Shown: piece by piece, positions 9,148 through 18,025 of the stretch | Layout of the letters: every line of letters begins with the position of its first letter | Numbering within the stretch: position 1 is the stretch's first letter | Origin: Planctomycetota bacterium | GTDB lineage: Bacteria > Planctomycetota > PUPC01 > DSUN01 | Direction of reading: 5' to 3' | Assembly (NCBI GenBank): GCA_035384565.1 | Contig: DAOOIT010000016.1 | Coordinates: 1-64,000, forward strand | DNA: 64,000 nt | Program-made: the position numbers and the translations under genes | The notes under the pieces: model-generated | What the model was told of the DNA's origin: nothing | Seen by the model: only the letters and a program-made list of their open reading frames with translations | Database searches by the model: none

Positions 9148-10793
9148 AGGCCGGAGCCCGCCACACAGTCGCCGCGCTGACATTCGTGGGGAGCCTGCTC
9201 GCCTACGTCGTCGCCACGGCCATCGCGCTCATCCTCGACCTGCCCACCATCGCGCGCATCGTGGGCATGGGCGCTACGGTGCTCGCCCTCGCCTCCGGCC
9301 TGTCGCTGCTCGCCGACCGCCACGTCTGGACCATCGCCCGCAACACGCTGGCGCAGGCCCTGCGCGTGAAGGTCGCCTTCGTGCTCCTGGCCACTTACCT
9401 CGTCCTCGTGCCCGCGCTGCCCTTCCTGATCAAGGGCGACGGCACGCTGCGCGGCCTGCTCCACGTGGTCATCGCCTACTCGCTGATCGCGGCGGGCGTG
9501 TTGCTCGGCGTCCTCACCCTCACGCTGGCCACCACCACGTTATGGACGGAGATCCGCGACAAACAGGTTTTCCTCCTCGAGGCCAAGCCGTTCCGCCGCT
9601 GGCAACTGCTGCTGGGCAAGTTCCTGGGCATCCTGCTCCTCAACGCCGTGCTCCTCGCCTTCATGGGCATCGTCACCTGGGCGAGCGTCCACCACCGCGT
9701 GGCGCAGGCCGAGCGGGCGGCCAGGGACATTCCGGCCTCGAGCGAGGTGGAGAGACGCCGCGCCGAGAAGCGCCTTCGCGACGCGAGGGAGCAGGTGCTC
9801 ACGGCGCGCCGCTCGCTGCTGCCCGATCCGCCGCCCGAGAGCGACTTCGAGGACTTTGCGCGCGGGAACCTCGAGAGCCGCATGCGCCAGCTTCAGCGCA
9901 GCGACCGCATGCCCGAGGCCGCCAAGGCCGCGCCCGACGAGGCGATGCGCCGCGAGATCATCCGCCGCGAGGCCATGCGGCAGCTCGCCGAGGAGTTCCA
10001 CAAGCTCGTCAACGCGGTGCCGCCCCTCTACGGCCGCCGGTGGCAATTCTCCGGGATTACGCTCCCGCGCTCCCGCGACCTCGGCCTCACCGTACGCTTC
10101 AAGTTCTTCAGTTCCGACCGCAAGTCGGAGGACCCCGACCACGTCCGCTGGGAGTTCGGCGTACTGAATCGCACGAAAGCCTATCGCTACGACGATGCGT
10201 TCATGCCCGATGAGATCCACGAGATCCAGGTCCCGGCGGATGCCGTGGACCGCGACGGCGTGCTCGAGGTGCGCTTCTACAACGTCGAGCCGCGCCGGCC
10301 CACTCTCGTCTTTTCGGAGGCCGACTCGATTCAGGCCCTGGTCCCCGTGGGCGGCTTCACGGGCAACCTGGTTCGCGGCCTGGCGATCATCCTCGTCGAG
10401 GTGCTCTTCATCGCCGTTCTCGGGCTGTTCTGCTCCACCTTCCTCAGCTTTCCTGTGTCCCCCATCGTCGCTCTCGCCATCCTGCTGCTGACGTTTCTCT
10501 CGGGCTCGCTGAACGCCGAGTTCGACAAGGGCTTCACCTTCGACCAGAACCAGACCTCGCCCGCGTCCCAGCTCGCCGAGAGGGCCACGCGGGCGCTCAC
10601 CAAGGTGCTGCATACGGTGCTGCCGCCATTCCACAAGTACTCTCCCTCGGAACTGGTGAGCTCGGGCGAGGAGGTCTCGCTGGGCCTTGTGCTCGACGCC
10701 ACGTGGAGCATCGCGCTCCTCTACGGCGGCGTCCTGATGCTGCTGGGAACCTTCATATTCGAGCGCCGCGAGATCGCGTTGGCGAGCCCATGA
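9144..10793 (+). CDS. ABC-2 permease with large extracytoplasmic domain
   Basis: This 549-residue protein has about five N-terminal hydrophobic segments, an extensive hydrophilic region (about residues 180-405) and two or three C-terminal spans. The first soluble half is helical and Arg/Glu-rich; the second looks like a beta-sandwich (RWQFSGITLPRSRD, then RFKFFSSDRKSEDP). The motif WTEIRDKQVFLLEAKPFRRW resembles the coupling region of ABC-2 permeases and matches the TEEVRGRTALMVVARPV loop of the permease at 756. It is coupled by 4-nt overlaps to the ATPase upstream and the gene downstream. The large insert suggests a role in assembly or export rather than simple solute transport. Confidence 0.75.
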   Translation: MKAGARHTVAALTFVGSLLAYVVATAIALILDLPTIARIVGMGATVLALASGLSLLADRHVWTIARNTLAQALRVKVAFVLLATYLVLVPALPFLIKGDGTLRGLLHVVIAYSLIAAGVLLGVLTLTLATTTLWTEIRDKQVFLLEAKPFRRWQLLLGKFLGILLLNAVLLAFMGIVTWASVHHRVAQAERAARDIPASSEVERRRAEKRLRDAREQVLTARRSLLPDPPPESDFEDFARGNLESRMRQLQRSDRMPEAAKAAPDEAMRREIIRREAMRQLAEEFHKLVNAVPPLYGRRWQFSGITLPRSRDLGLTVRFKFFSSDRKSEDPDHVRWEFGVLNRTKAYRYDDAFMPDEIHEIQVPADAVDRDGVLEVRFYNVEPRRPTLVFSEADSIQALVPVGGFTGNLVRGLAIILVEVLFIAVLGLFCSTFLSFPVSPIVALAILLLTFLSGSLNAEFDKGFTFDQNQTSPASQLAERATRALTKVLHTVLPPFHKYSPSELVSSGEEVSLGLVLDATWSIALLYGGVLMLLGTFIFERREIALASP

Positions 10794-12484
10794 GACCCAC
10801 GAGCGCCACGACCCTTCGCCGGTGGATGTTTGCGGGGGCGGCCCTGGCCTTCGCCATCGTCGCCAGCCAGGTGCAGTTGCATCTCCAGCGCCGGATGGAG
10901 CAGGCGGAGCTCCGCGGCTACGCGGGCGCCGCCAAGGTGCCGCCCGCCATCGAGTTCGCCACCAAGACGCTCGGGTGCTTCCGCGCCCTGGCCATCATCG
11001 GCCTCTGGGTGCGCTCGTCGGACCTTCAGGAGGCGGGCAAGTTCTTCGAACTCAACGACCTCTTCCGCATGATCAGCCAGCTCGAGCCGCGATTCCCGGG
11101 CGTCTGGGCCTACTGGGCATGGAACGTGGCCTACAACTGCTCGGTCAAATTCCCAGCCAGCCAGCCCGAGGAGCGTTGGCGCTGGATCAAGTTCGGCATC
11201 GAGATTCTCCGCGACGAAGGCATCCCCATCAACCCCAAGGCCCCCACCCTCTACCGCGAACTGGCCTGGATCTACAATCACAAGATCGGCGGCGACACCG
11301 ACGATGCCCACATCTACTATAAGGTGCAGCTCGCCCTCGAAACCGAGCAGGCTCTCGGCAAGCCCCCGTATCTCGACCGCCTCAAGGCCATGGCGGCCGC
11401 CCCGCCGACCGAGCGCGAGCTGCTCAACGACCCCGCTGTGCGCGTCCTCGTGGACGCGCTGCGGGCCGCGGGCGTGAACCCGTTCAGCAAGCCGCTGGAG
11501 ATCGCCAACAGGGCCGCCGAGCTGCCCGCGCCCGTCCTGGCCCTGCTCAACGACCCGGCTAACGCCGACGCCGCAGGCCGTCTCGAAGCCTACCTACGCG
11601 CCGCCAACCTCCGCGACCGCCTCAAGCTCGACACGGGGCGGATGATTCGCCTGATGGACTTCGGGCCGATCGACTGGCGCCTGCCCGACGCCCACTCGCT
11701 CTACTGGGCGGGCCGCAGTGTGGAGATCTTCGGCACCGACGCGTTCGCCGCCGCCAACTCCGACCGCATGCTCTTCCACTCGCTCAGCGAACTCTACCGC
11801 CGCGGCCGGCTGCGCTTCGAGGCCGGCAACGACGAAGAGCCCGACACCTGGGTCGCCGCGCCCAACTTCGGCTTCATCGAGTCGATCATCCGCCTTCACC
11901 AGGAGATCGTCGCCCGCCATGCCAAGAGCGACTGGGCCGAGCCCACGCGCGAGGGCTACCTCAACTTCCTCCGCGATGTCGTCGTCAACCTCTATGTCCA
12001 CAACGACGTCAAGAACGCGGCGCGGTACTTCAAGATGCTCCTCGACCTCGGCGGCGAGACCCCGGTCCCGCTTCAGGAGTTCGTCTACAGCCGCTACACG
12101 AAGCTGCTGGAGGCCATGACCACCGAGCAGGCGCTCAACCTCATCCGCGGCTTCCTCTTCCGCTCGCTGATGTGGGCGTCCCTCGGCGACAACGACCAGG
12201 CCGCGGGCGAGGACAATCTGGCCCGGTACGTCTACAACAAGTACCGCGAAGAGCGGGTCAGCCCGCGCATCCGGGCGCAAATCCCGCCGCTGCGCACCCT
12301 CTGGCTCGACGCCTTGCGCGAGGCCCTGCGGTCCTTCCGCAGGTTCCAGGTGGACGAGCTCCGCCGCCTCTATCCCACGGACGTCAAGGCCATCGAGGAC
12401 GAGTTCAAGAAGCTCGCCGAGGAAGAGGCGGCCAAGCGCGCCGCCCCCGAGGGCCCCCCCGCGCCCATCGCACCGAAGAAGTGA
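10790..12484 (+). CDS. Membrane-anchored protein of unknown function in the SPFH/ABC operon
   Basis: The 564-residue protein starts at the ATG overlapping the previous TGA. A membrane span at about residues 13-32 is followed by a long soluble, mostly helical region (for example SDLQEAGKFFELNDLFRMIS, then WAYWAWNVAYNCSVKF) that resembles TPR-like repeats, ending in a Pro/Ala-rich tail. I do not recognise a named family. Position and translational coupling make it the last member of the operon, probably an exported or periplasm-facing partner of the two permeases. Similar proteins next to ABC-2 permeases are, to my knowledge, uncharacterised. Confidence 0.7.
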   Translation: MRPTSATTLRRWMFAGAALAFAIVASQVQLHLQRRMEQAELRGYAGAAKVPPAIEFATKTLGCFRALAIIGLWVRSSDLQEAGKFFELNDLFRMISQLEPRFPGVWAYWAWNVAYNCSVKFPASQPEERWRWIKFGIEILRDEGIPINPKAPTLYRELAWIYNHKIGGDTDDAHIYYKVQLALETEQALGKPPYLDRLKAMAAAPPTERELLNDPAVRVLVDALRAAGVNPFSKPLEIANRAAELPAPVLALLNDPANADAAGRLEAYLRAANLRDRLKLDTGRMIRLMDFGPIDWRLPDAHSLYWAGRSVEIFGTDAFAAANSDRMLFHSLSELYRRGRLRFEAGNDEEPDTWVAAPNFGFIESIIRLHQEIVARHAKSDWAEPTREGYLNFLRDVVVNLYVHNDVKNAARYFKMLLDLGGETPVPLQEFVYSRYTKLLEAMTTEQALNLIRGFLFRSLMWASLGDNDQAAGEDNLARYVYNKYREERVSPRIRAQIPPLRTLWLDALREALRSFRRFQVDELRRLYPTDVKAIEDEFKKLAEEEAAKRAAPEGPPAPIAPKK

Positions 12485-12488
12485 AACC

Positions 12489-12510
12489 GGGGGCGCACCC
12501 AACGGCCCCC
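12489..12510. terminator. Weak hairpin between convergent genes
   Basis: GGGGGC (12489-12494) can pair with GCCCCC (12505-12510) across a 10-nt loop, 4 nt after the stop of the upstream operon and touching the stop of the convergent GH5 gene. No T-run follows, so this is only a possible shared terminator. Confidence 0.3.
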
Positions 12511-14096
12511 TATCGGTCCGCCACGAGCCGAAGCGCGCCCAGGAGAAGGCTGCTGCCACCCGGGTCGGGGTTGGGCTGGAACTCGATCTTGCGCAGGCTC
12601 AGGGCCGGATCGTACGGCGCGCCGTTGCGAAGCAGCCTGGCGAAGGGGATGGCCAGCTCCTGCCACTCGGCGCCCACCGGGAAGACGCCGCTGTACGCCT
12701 CCCCGTCTGCGTGGTACGCTTTCACCTCGAGCCGGCACGGCTTCTCGCTGCGGATCTCGAGCGCGAGACCCGAATGCCCCGCGCAGCCCAGTCCTCCAAA
12801 GTAGACCCCCACGCCGACCCAGGCGATCGCGCCTTTGTGCTTGTAAGTGATCATGCGCGCCTTGCGACCGCCGCCTTCGACCGTCTCGCTGGCGAACTCC
12901 GAGCCCTCGTTCGAGTAGTGGTAAGACTCCCCCTTCGCGGCGAAGTCGTGGACGATCCCCCCGCGCGACCCCGCCGGGACACGGTTGGCCCCCTCGCGGG
13001 CCGCCCGCTCGGCTTCGGCTGCGGCGGCCAGCCAGGGCTTCGGCCCGGTCGGGTCGCCCCCCACGCCGTAGCGCTCCAGCACGGCCATCTGCGGCCGGTC
13101 GCGTCCGTCGCGTGGTTCGACGGACTGTGCGTACCTGCCCCACCACGGCCCGGCGGCCCAATAGGTGCCGCCGATGCCGTGCTCCCGCATCGCGGCGAGG
13201 AAGTTGTCGAGGACGACGAGCCAGCGGGGGTCGTCGTCGGGCACGCCGAACTCGCCGATGAAGCCGCGGGCGTGGCGCGCCTTGAGCCAATCGGCAAAGG
13301 GCTTCAGCCGCTCGACGCCGACCGTGGGCGTCGCGCCGCTCGCGTCATAGCTCTCCTTGTACGTGCCCGAGCTGTCGCGGTCGAAGTACTGGTGCGCCTC
13401 GTAGACCAGGTTGCCCTCGGGGTCGCGGATGGCCAGGTCTTTGTTGACCGCCTGCCACGAATGGGCGCCGCCCCAGCCGTCGCCGCAGACGAGGATCGTG
13501 TGCGTCCTGTCCACCGAGCGAATCGCATCCGCCCCTGCCTGGGCGGCCGCGGGCCACAGGCCGCCCGTATCGTGCGGCTCGTTCATCAGGCCGTAGCCGA
13601 AGATTGCCGCCTCGTCTCTGTAGCGGGTGGCGAGCTTCCGCCACAGGTCGGCGAATGCCTCGTTGGGGAGCTCCGTCGTGCCGATGAGCTTGCCGCGGTA
13701 GCGGGCGTAGTTATGCACGTCGAGCAGCAACTTGATGCCGTGCTTGCGGGCGTGCGCCACGACCCCGTCGAGCCGCGCCATCTCGGCCTCGTCCAGCGGC
13801 GCCAGCGGCTCGCGCTGAATCCGCTCCCACTTGAATGGCAGGCGCACCACAAGCAGCCCTTTGCCCTTGAGGTAGGCGAAGTGCCTCTCGCCCGGATACG
13901 TGTAGTCGCGATCCACCACGCCCGGCACCTTGCCGAACTCGGCGCCGGCCAGATTCACGCCAACCATTGCCGCCTCCGGCGGAACGCGCATCAGCCTCGC
14001 CTTCGGGGCAGAGGCCGTCGGTGTCGGCGTTTCCCTCGATGTACAGCCAACCGCACACAGAGCCACCACAGCCGGCAACCAGACGCGCGAAGTCAT
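12510..14096 (-). CDS. Secreted GH5-like endoglycanase lipoprotein with C-terminal beta-sandwich
   Basis: The protein has 528 residues. The N-terminus MTSRVWLPAVVALCAVGCTS is a lipoprotein signal with lipobox AVGC. The middle is a GH5 (clan A) TIM barrel: FGYGLMNEPHD carries the acid/base Glu in the NEP motif and RGFIGEFGVP the nucleophile Glu; VHNYARYRG and VYEAHQYFD are the usual GH5 substrate strands. Residues ~370-528 form a separate beta-sandwich resembling CBM11-type modules. It should cleave beta-linked plant or algal polysaccharide outside the cell. It is monocistronic with its own promoter and divergent from the GH4 gene. Confidence 0.85.
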   Translation of the reverse strand: MTSRVWLPAVVALCAVGCTSRETPTPTASAPKARLMRVPPEAAMVGVNLAGAEFGKVPGVVDRDYTYPGERHFAYLKGKGLLVVRLPFKWERIQREPLAPLDEAEMARLDGVVAHARKHGIKLLLDVHNYARYRGKLIGTTELPNEAFADLWRKLATRYRDEAAIFGYGLMNEPHDTGGLWPAAAQAGADAIRSVDRTHTILVCGDGWGGAHSWQAVNKDLAIRDPEGNLVYEAHQYFDRDSSGTYKESYDASGATPTVGVERLKPFADWLKARHARGFIGEFGVPDDDPRWLVVLDNFLAAMREHGIGGTYWAAGPWWGRYAQSVEPRDGRDRPQMAVLERYGVGGDPTGPKPWLAAAAEAERAAREGANRVPAGSRGGIVHDFAAKGESYHYSNEGSEFASETVEGGGRKARMITYKHKGAIAWVGVGVYFGGLGCAGHSGLALEIRSEKPCRLEVKAYHADGEAYSGVFPVGAEWQELAIPFARLLRNGAPYDPALSLRKIEFQPNPDPGGSSLLLGALRLVADR

Positions 14097-14126
14097 AGGC
14101 GACTGCTCTCCTCATGCCATGTCTTG

Positions 14127-14155
14127 ATCATAGCGGCCCGGACCCTCCGCCGCAA
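14127..14155 (-). promoter_or_regulatory. Promoter of the GH5 gene
   Basis: On the minus strand TTGCGG (14150-14155) and TATGAT (14127-14132) are 17 bp apart, about 30 nt before the ATG. The -10 matches consensus at five of six positions. Confidence 0.5.
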
Positions 14156-14167
14156 CCGCAGCCACTC

Positions 14168-14196
14168 TTGACAAAGCATCGGCCATGAGCTACAAG
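14168..14196 (+). promoter_or_regulatory. Promoter of the GH4 gene
   Basis: A perfect TTGACA (14168-14173) is followed 17 bp later by TACAAG (14191-14196), 53 nt before the GH4 start. It sits almost back to back with the minus-strand GH5 promoter. Confidence 0.6.
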
Positions 14197-14248
14197 GGCA
14201 CGCGACGCAACGGGGTTCCCGGGCCATCTAAACGAAGGAGAAGATTCC

Positions 14249-15718
14249 TTGGCTATCAAGGTCGCCTTCATCGGCGCAGGCAGCATCGGCTTCACGCGGG
14301 GCCTGTTCCGCGACATCCTGAGCGTCCCAGAGCTTCAGGACACGCAGTTCGCCTTCCACGACATCAACCAGCGCAATCTCGACATGGTCGTGGCCCTGTG
14401 CGAGAAGGAGTTGAAGGCGGCCAGGCTGCCCGCCACGATCACGGCCACGCTCGACCGCCGCCGCGCGGTGGCCGATGCCGACTACGTGCTCAACGTCGTC
14501 CGCGTGGGCGGCCTCGACGCCTTCAAGCTCGATATTGACATCCCGCTCAAGTACGGCGTGGACCAGTGCGTGGGCGACACCCTGGCCCCCGGCGGCATCA
14601 TGTACGGCCAGCGCAACATCCCGTGCATTCTGGACTTCTGCCGCGACATGCGCGAGGTGGCCAAGCCCGACGTTCTGTTCCTCAACTACGCCAACCCCAA
14701 CGCAATGAACACCTGGGCCGCCATCGAGTATGGCAAGGTGAACACCGTGGGCCTCTGCCACGGCGTCATCGGCGGCCACCACCAGATCGCCCAGGTGCTC
14801 GGGGCCAAGAGCGCCAAGGAAGTGGACATCATCTGCGCCGGCATCAACCACCAGACCTGGTACATTCAGATCATCTACCAGGGGCGCAAGATCACGAGCG
14901 AGGAACTGCTTAGGGCGTTCGAGAAACACCCCGTCTACTCGAAGACCGAGAAGGTGCGCATTGACGTCCTCCGCCGCTTCGGGTACTACTCCACCGAATC
15001 CAACGGCCACCTCTCCGAATACGTGCCGTGGTACCGCAAGCGCCCCGCCGAGATCAAGCGCTGGATTGACCTGTCGAGCTGGATCAACGGCGAGACGGGC
15101 GGCTACCTGCGCGTGTGCACCGAGGGGCGCAACTGGTTCAAGACCGAGTTCCCCAACTGGCTCAAGGCCGACCCCAAGCCCATCTCGCCCGAGACCCGCG
15201 GCCACGAGCACGGCTCCTACATCATCGAAGGGCTGGAGACAGGCCGCCTCTACCGCGGCCACTTCAACGTCCGCAACAACGGCACCATCTCGAACCTGCC
15301 CGACGACTGCATCGTCGAGGTACCCGGCTACGTGGACCGCAACGGCATCAACATCCCGCGCGTGGGCGACCTGCCGCTCGCGTGCGCCGCCACGCTCATG
15401 GCCAGCATCAACGTCCAGCGCATGGCCGTCAAGGCCGCCGTCGAGGGGAACGTGACGCTGCTCAAACAGGCCATGCTCCACGACCCGCTGACCGCGGCGT
15501 GCCTGAACCCGCCCGAGATCTGGCAGATGACCGATGAGATGCTCGTCGCACAGGCCCAATGGCTGCCGCAGTACAAAGGCGAGATCGCGAAGGCCAGGAA
15601 GCGCCTCGCCCGCGAGAAGCCCCTCGGCACCCGAAAGTGGAAAGGCGCCGCCCGCCTCCACACCAAGTCCGTCGCGGAGATGAAGGCCGAGCGACGCAAG
15701 AGAGCACGGAGCAAGTAG
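14249..15718 (+). CDS. GH4 family glycosidase (alpha-galactosidase-like)
   Basis: The 489-residue protein starts at TTG with GAAGGAG 8 nt upstream. The N-terminal Rossmann motif IGAGSIGFTRGLFRDIL binds NAD+. GH4 hallmarks follow: NYANPNAMNTW, LCHGVIGG (metal-ligand Cys near residue 170) and GINHQTWY (metal-ligand His near 200). GH4 enzymes use NAD+ and Mn2+ in a redox-elimination mechanism. The sequence resembles the MelA/alpha-galactosidase branch more than the 6-phospho-glucosidases, but the substrate cannot be fixed by eye. There is no signal peptide, so it acts in the cytoplasm on imported oligosaccharides. Confidence 0.88.
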   Translation: MAIKVAFIGAGSIGFTRGLFRDILSVPELQDTQFAFHDINQRNLDMVVALCEKELKAARLPATITATLDRRRAVADADYVLNVVRVGGLDAFKLDIDIPLKYGVDQCVGDTLAPGGIMYGQRNIPCILDFCRDMREVAKPDVLFLNYANPNAMNTWAAIEYGKVNTVGLCHGVIGGHHQIAQVLGAKSAKEVDIICAGINHQTWYIQIIYQGRKITSEELLRAFEKHPVYSKTEKVRIDVLRRFGYYSTESNGHLSEYVPWYRKRPAEIKRWIDLSSWINGETGGYLRVCTEGRNWFKTEFPNWLKADPKPISPETRGHEHGSYIIEGLETGRLYRGHFNVRNNGTISNLPDDCIVEVPGYVDRNGINIPRVGDLPLACAATLMASINVQRMAVKAAVEGNVTLLKQAMLHDPLTAACLNPPEIWQMTDEMLVAQAQWLPQYKGEIAKARKRLAREKPLGTRKWKGAARLHTKSVAEMKAERRKRARSK

Positions 15719-15867
15719 CGAGCGAGCATGCCGCGTGCGCTCCGACTGCTCCCTCAGCAGCTTGCCTGGCACCGGACCCGAATCACCAGGCCTCGTGGCC
15801 TTCAACGCTGGACCCTGTGCGGGCTGCCAGGCGCCGGGACGCCCCGGTCGCCCGATGGAGGCGCATC

Positions 15868-17457
15868 GTGAGCCATCCGGGTCGGTATCTCGCCACACTT
15901 GCGTTTGTCGGATTCGCCACTGTGTCAGTTCCAGGTGCCGCCGGGTCGCTAGGCCTTGCGCAGAACCCGATTCTCTGGACAGATCTCCCTGACCTCGCGA
16001 TCATGCGCGTCGGCGCCAACTACTACATGAGCAGCACCACGATGCACATGAGTCCCGGCCTGCCGATCATGAAATCAAGTGACCTGGTGAACTGGGAACT
16101 GGTTGGCTATGCCTACGACACGCTCGCAGACAACGACGCCCTGACCCTCACGAACGGCAGAAACGCCTACGGCGCCGGGTCCTGGGCCAGCAGTCTCCGC
16201 TACCACGGCGGGGTCTTCTATGCAACCACCTTCTCGAGTACGACCGGCAGGACTCATGTCTACACGACGAAGGACATCGAGAAGGGCCCGTGGAAGGAGA
16301 CGTCGTTCCCCCCCTCGCTGCACGATCACTCGCTGTTCTTCGATGACGACGGCCGCGTATACATGGTGCACGGCAGTGGTGACATTCGTCTCACCGAGCT
16401 CTGTGCCGATGCTTCGGGGGTCAAGCCCGGCGGCCTCAGCCAGGTGATCATCAGGAACGCCAGTCGCGTGGCCGGCGAAAGGGTTGGCCTGCCCGCCGAG
16501 GGCTCCCAACTCCACAAGATCGGCGGCAAGTACTACCTGATGAACATCACTTGGCCTCGCAACGACGTCCGCACGCAGATCATCCACCGGGCCGACCGGA
16601 TCACGGGTCCGTACGAGGGCAGGGTGATTCTCAGAGACCGCGGCATCGCGCAGGGGGGACTTGTTGATACAGCGGACGGCCGGTGGTATGCGCTGTTGTT
16701 CGAGGACCACGGCGCCGTCGGCCGCATCCCCCATCTTGTTCCGGTGAGGTGGGAGGACGGCTGGCCTGTCTTAGGCGTGGATGGCAAAGTGCCAGCGACC
16801 CTCGACATCCCTGCCGGCAAGGGGGGCCTCGCCAACATCGTGGCCTCCGACGAATTCGACCGCCGCCCCGGCGACCGCGCGCTCCCGCTGGCCTGGCAAT
16901 GGAACCACAACCCCGACAATCGGCACTGGTCGCTCACCCATCGCCCAGGCTGGCTGCGGCTGACCACAGGCAGAGTCGACCCCGACATCACCAGCGCCAG
17001 GAACACCCTCACGCAGAGGACCTTCGGTCCGCAGTGTTCGGGCACCGTGGCGCTGGATGTGAGCCGTATGAGGGACGGCGACCTCGCTGGCCTCAGCGTG
17101 TTCCAGCGGAAGTATGGATTCGTCGCCGTCAAGACGGTTGGCGCCGCCAGGTCCGTTGTCATGGTGAGCGCCGAAACGGGTGTTCCCCTGGAGGCGGAAT
17201 CCGTTCCCTTGAGGCAGGAAGTCGTCTTCCTCAGAGCGGACTGCGATTACAGGAACCGCGCCGACAGAGCCTCCTTCTACTACAGCCTCGACGGCAGACG
17301 CTGGACTGCCATTGGGGGCCCGCTGAAGATGTCCTACACACTCCCACACTTCATGGGCTACCGCTTCGCGTTGTTCAATCTCGCAACCAAGGTGGCAGGC
17401 GGTTCCGTGGACTTCGACTACTTTCGCGTGAGCGATCGGATCACGGACGGGAACTGA
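15868..17457 (+). CDS. Secreted GH43 beta-xylosidase/arabinofuranosidase-like enzyme
   Basis: I start at the GTG at 15868 because GGAG lies 7 nt upstream and the product then begins with a signal peptide (YLATLAFVGFATVSVPGAAG). The 529-residue protein has a five-bladed GH43 propeller: DLPDLAIMRVGANYYMSSTT holds the catalytic-base Asp, and PAEGSQLHKIGGKYYLMN the catalytic-acid Glu. The C-terminal ~200 residues form the concanavalin-A-like sandwich common in GH43 xylosidases. Likely substrates are xylo- or arabino-oligosaccharides. It lies 149 nt after the GH4 gene, on the same strand. Confidence 0.85.
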   Translation: MSHPGRYLATLAFVGFATVSVPGAAGSLGLAQNPILWTDLPDLAIMRVGANYYMSSTTMHMSPGLPIMKSSDLVNWELVGYAYDTLADNDALTLTNGRNAYGAGSWASSLRYHGGVFYATTFSSTTGRTHVYTTKDIEKGPWKETSFPPSLHDHSLFFDDDGRVYMVHGSGDIRLTELCADASGVKPGGLSQVIIRNASRVAGERVGLPAEGSQLHKIGGKYYLMNITWPRNDVRTQIIHRADRITGPYEGRVILRDRGIAQGGLVDTADGRWYALLFEDHGAVGRIPHLVPVRWEDGWPVLGVDGKVPATLDIPAGKGGLANIVASDEFDRRPGDRALPLAWQWNHNPDNRHWSLTHRPGWLRLTTGRVDPDITSARNTLTQRTFGPQCSGTVALDVSRMRDGDLAGLSVFQRKYGFVAVKTVGAARSVVMVSAETGVPLEAESVPLRQEVVFLRADCDYRNRADRASFYYSLDGRRWTAIGGPLKMSYTLPHFMGYRFALFNLATKVAGGSVDFDYFRVSDRITDGN

Positions 17458-17532
17458 GGGATTCAGATTCACTCCCCCGTCCCTCACCGCGGTGGAAGGA
17501 ACATGCGAGGGATGCGCCTGCTCGCCGAGAGG

Positions 17533-17627
17533 TGAGCAAGTATGGCGCTTGGGCGATCCGGGCGGGTTTACGGCCTTTCCGCCCATACTTGCTCAATTCC
17601 CTCCCCCTCCAGGTTGAGCAAGTATGG
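17533..17627. repeat. Paired-hairpin repeat, copy 1 (TGAGCAAGTATGG family)
   Basis: TGAGCAAGTATGG (17533-17545), CCATACTTGCTCAA (17583-17596) and TTGAGCAAGTATGG (17614-17627) alternate in orientation. The last two form a perfect 14-bp stem with a 17-nt loop. GGCGATCCGG sits between arms here and also in the copy at 56404-56524. Confidence 0.85.
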
Positions 17628-17692
17628 CGCCCGGGCGATCCGGGACCTTCGGTGGCCGTCCCTGCCCATCTGCGCCACTCCCGCCCTCACCA

Positions 17693-17851
17693 CTACTCCG
17701 GCCGCGAACCCGTCTGCATCCTTCCGTGTAGCGACAAGCGTCTCGCTTGCCGAAAACCATCGCAAGCGGGACGCTTGCGGCTACGCTTGAGGCCCTGGCC
17801 GACGTAGCCTGGTCCCGGCGGCCACTCCAGGATGGCTCGCTGCCGGAGTAG
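17693..17851. repeat. Inverted-repeat element B, copy 1
   Basis: A 159-bp unit is bounded by perfect 10-bp terminal repeats CTACTCCGGC and GCCGGAGTAG. Inside are two short palindromes, CAAGCGTCTCGCTTG and CGCAAGCGGGACGCTTGCG. The same unit occurs inverted at 58003-58148. No open frame is present, so this is MITE-like. Confidence 0.8.
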
Positions 17852-18025
17852 GATGTGATACGGGCAGGGAACGGGCAGGGCCTGAATGCCTCTATGGCGC
17901 GGCTGGCCGAGTCTGGGACCCGTACTCGGCGCGCCAGGCGGGCCACAGCGCTGCTCCTGCGAGGCTCCGCCCGACAGCGTACCGAGCAGACGGGAGGGTT
18001 GGGAGTGCAGCACCCCCTCCCCTCG

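Larger units (their letters stand above)
17458..18025. other. Repeat-rich intergenic region between convergent genes
   Basis: No coding sequence is supported here. The region holds a paired-hairpin repeat (17533-17627) and inverted-repeat element B (17693-17851). The remaining ~170 nt before the transketolase stop show nothing recognisable. Confidence 0.7.

Noticed and set aside
17880..17960. A possible tRNA-like fold near 17890-17960
   Set aside because: There is no consistent acceptor stem, T-loop motif or anticodon arm. No tRNA or rRNA was found anywhere in the window.
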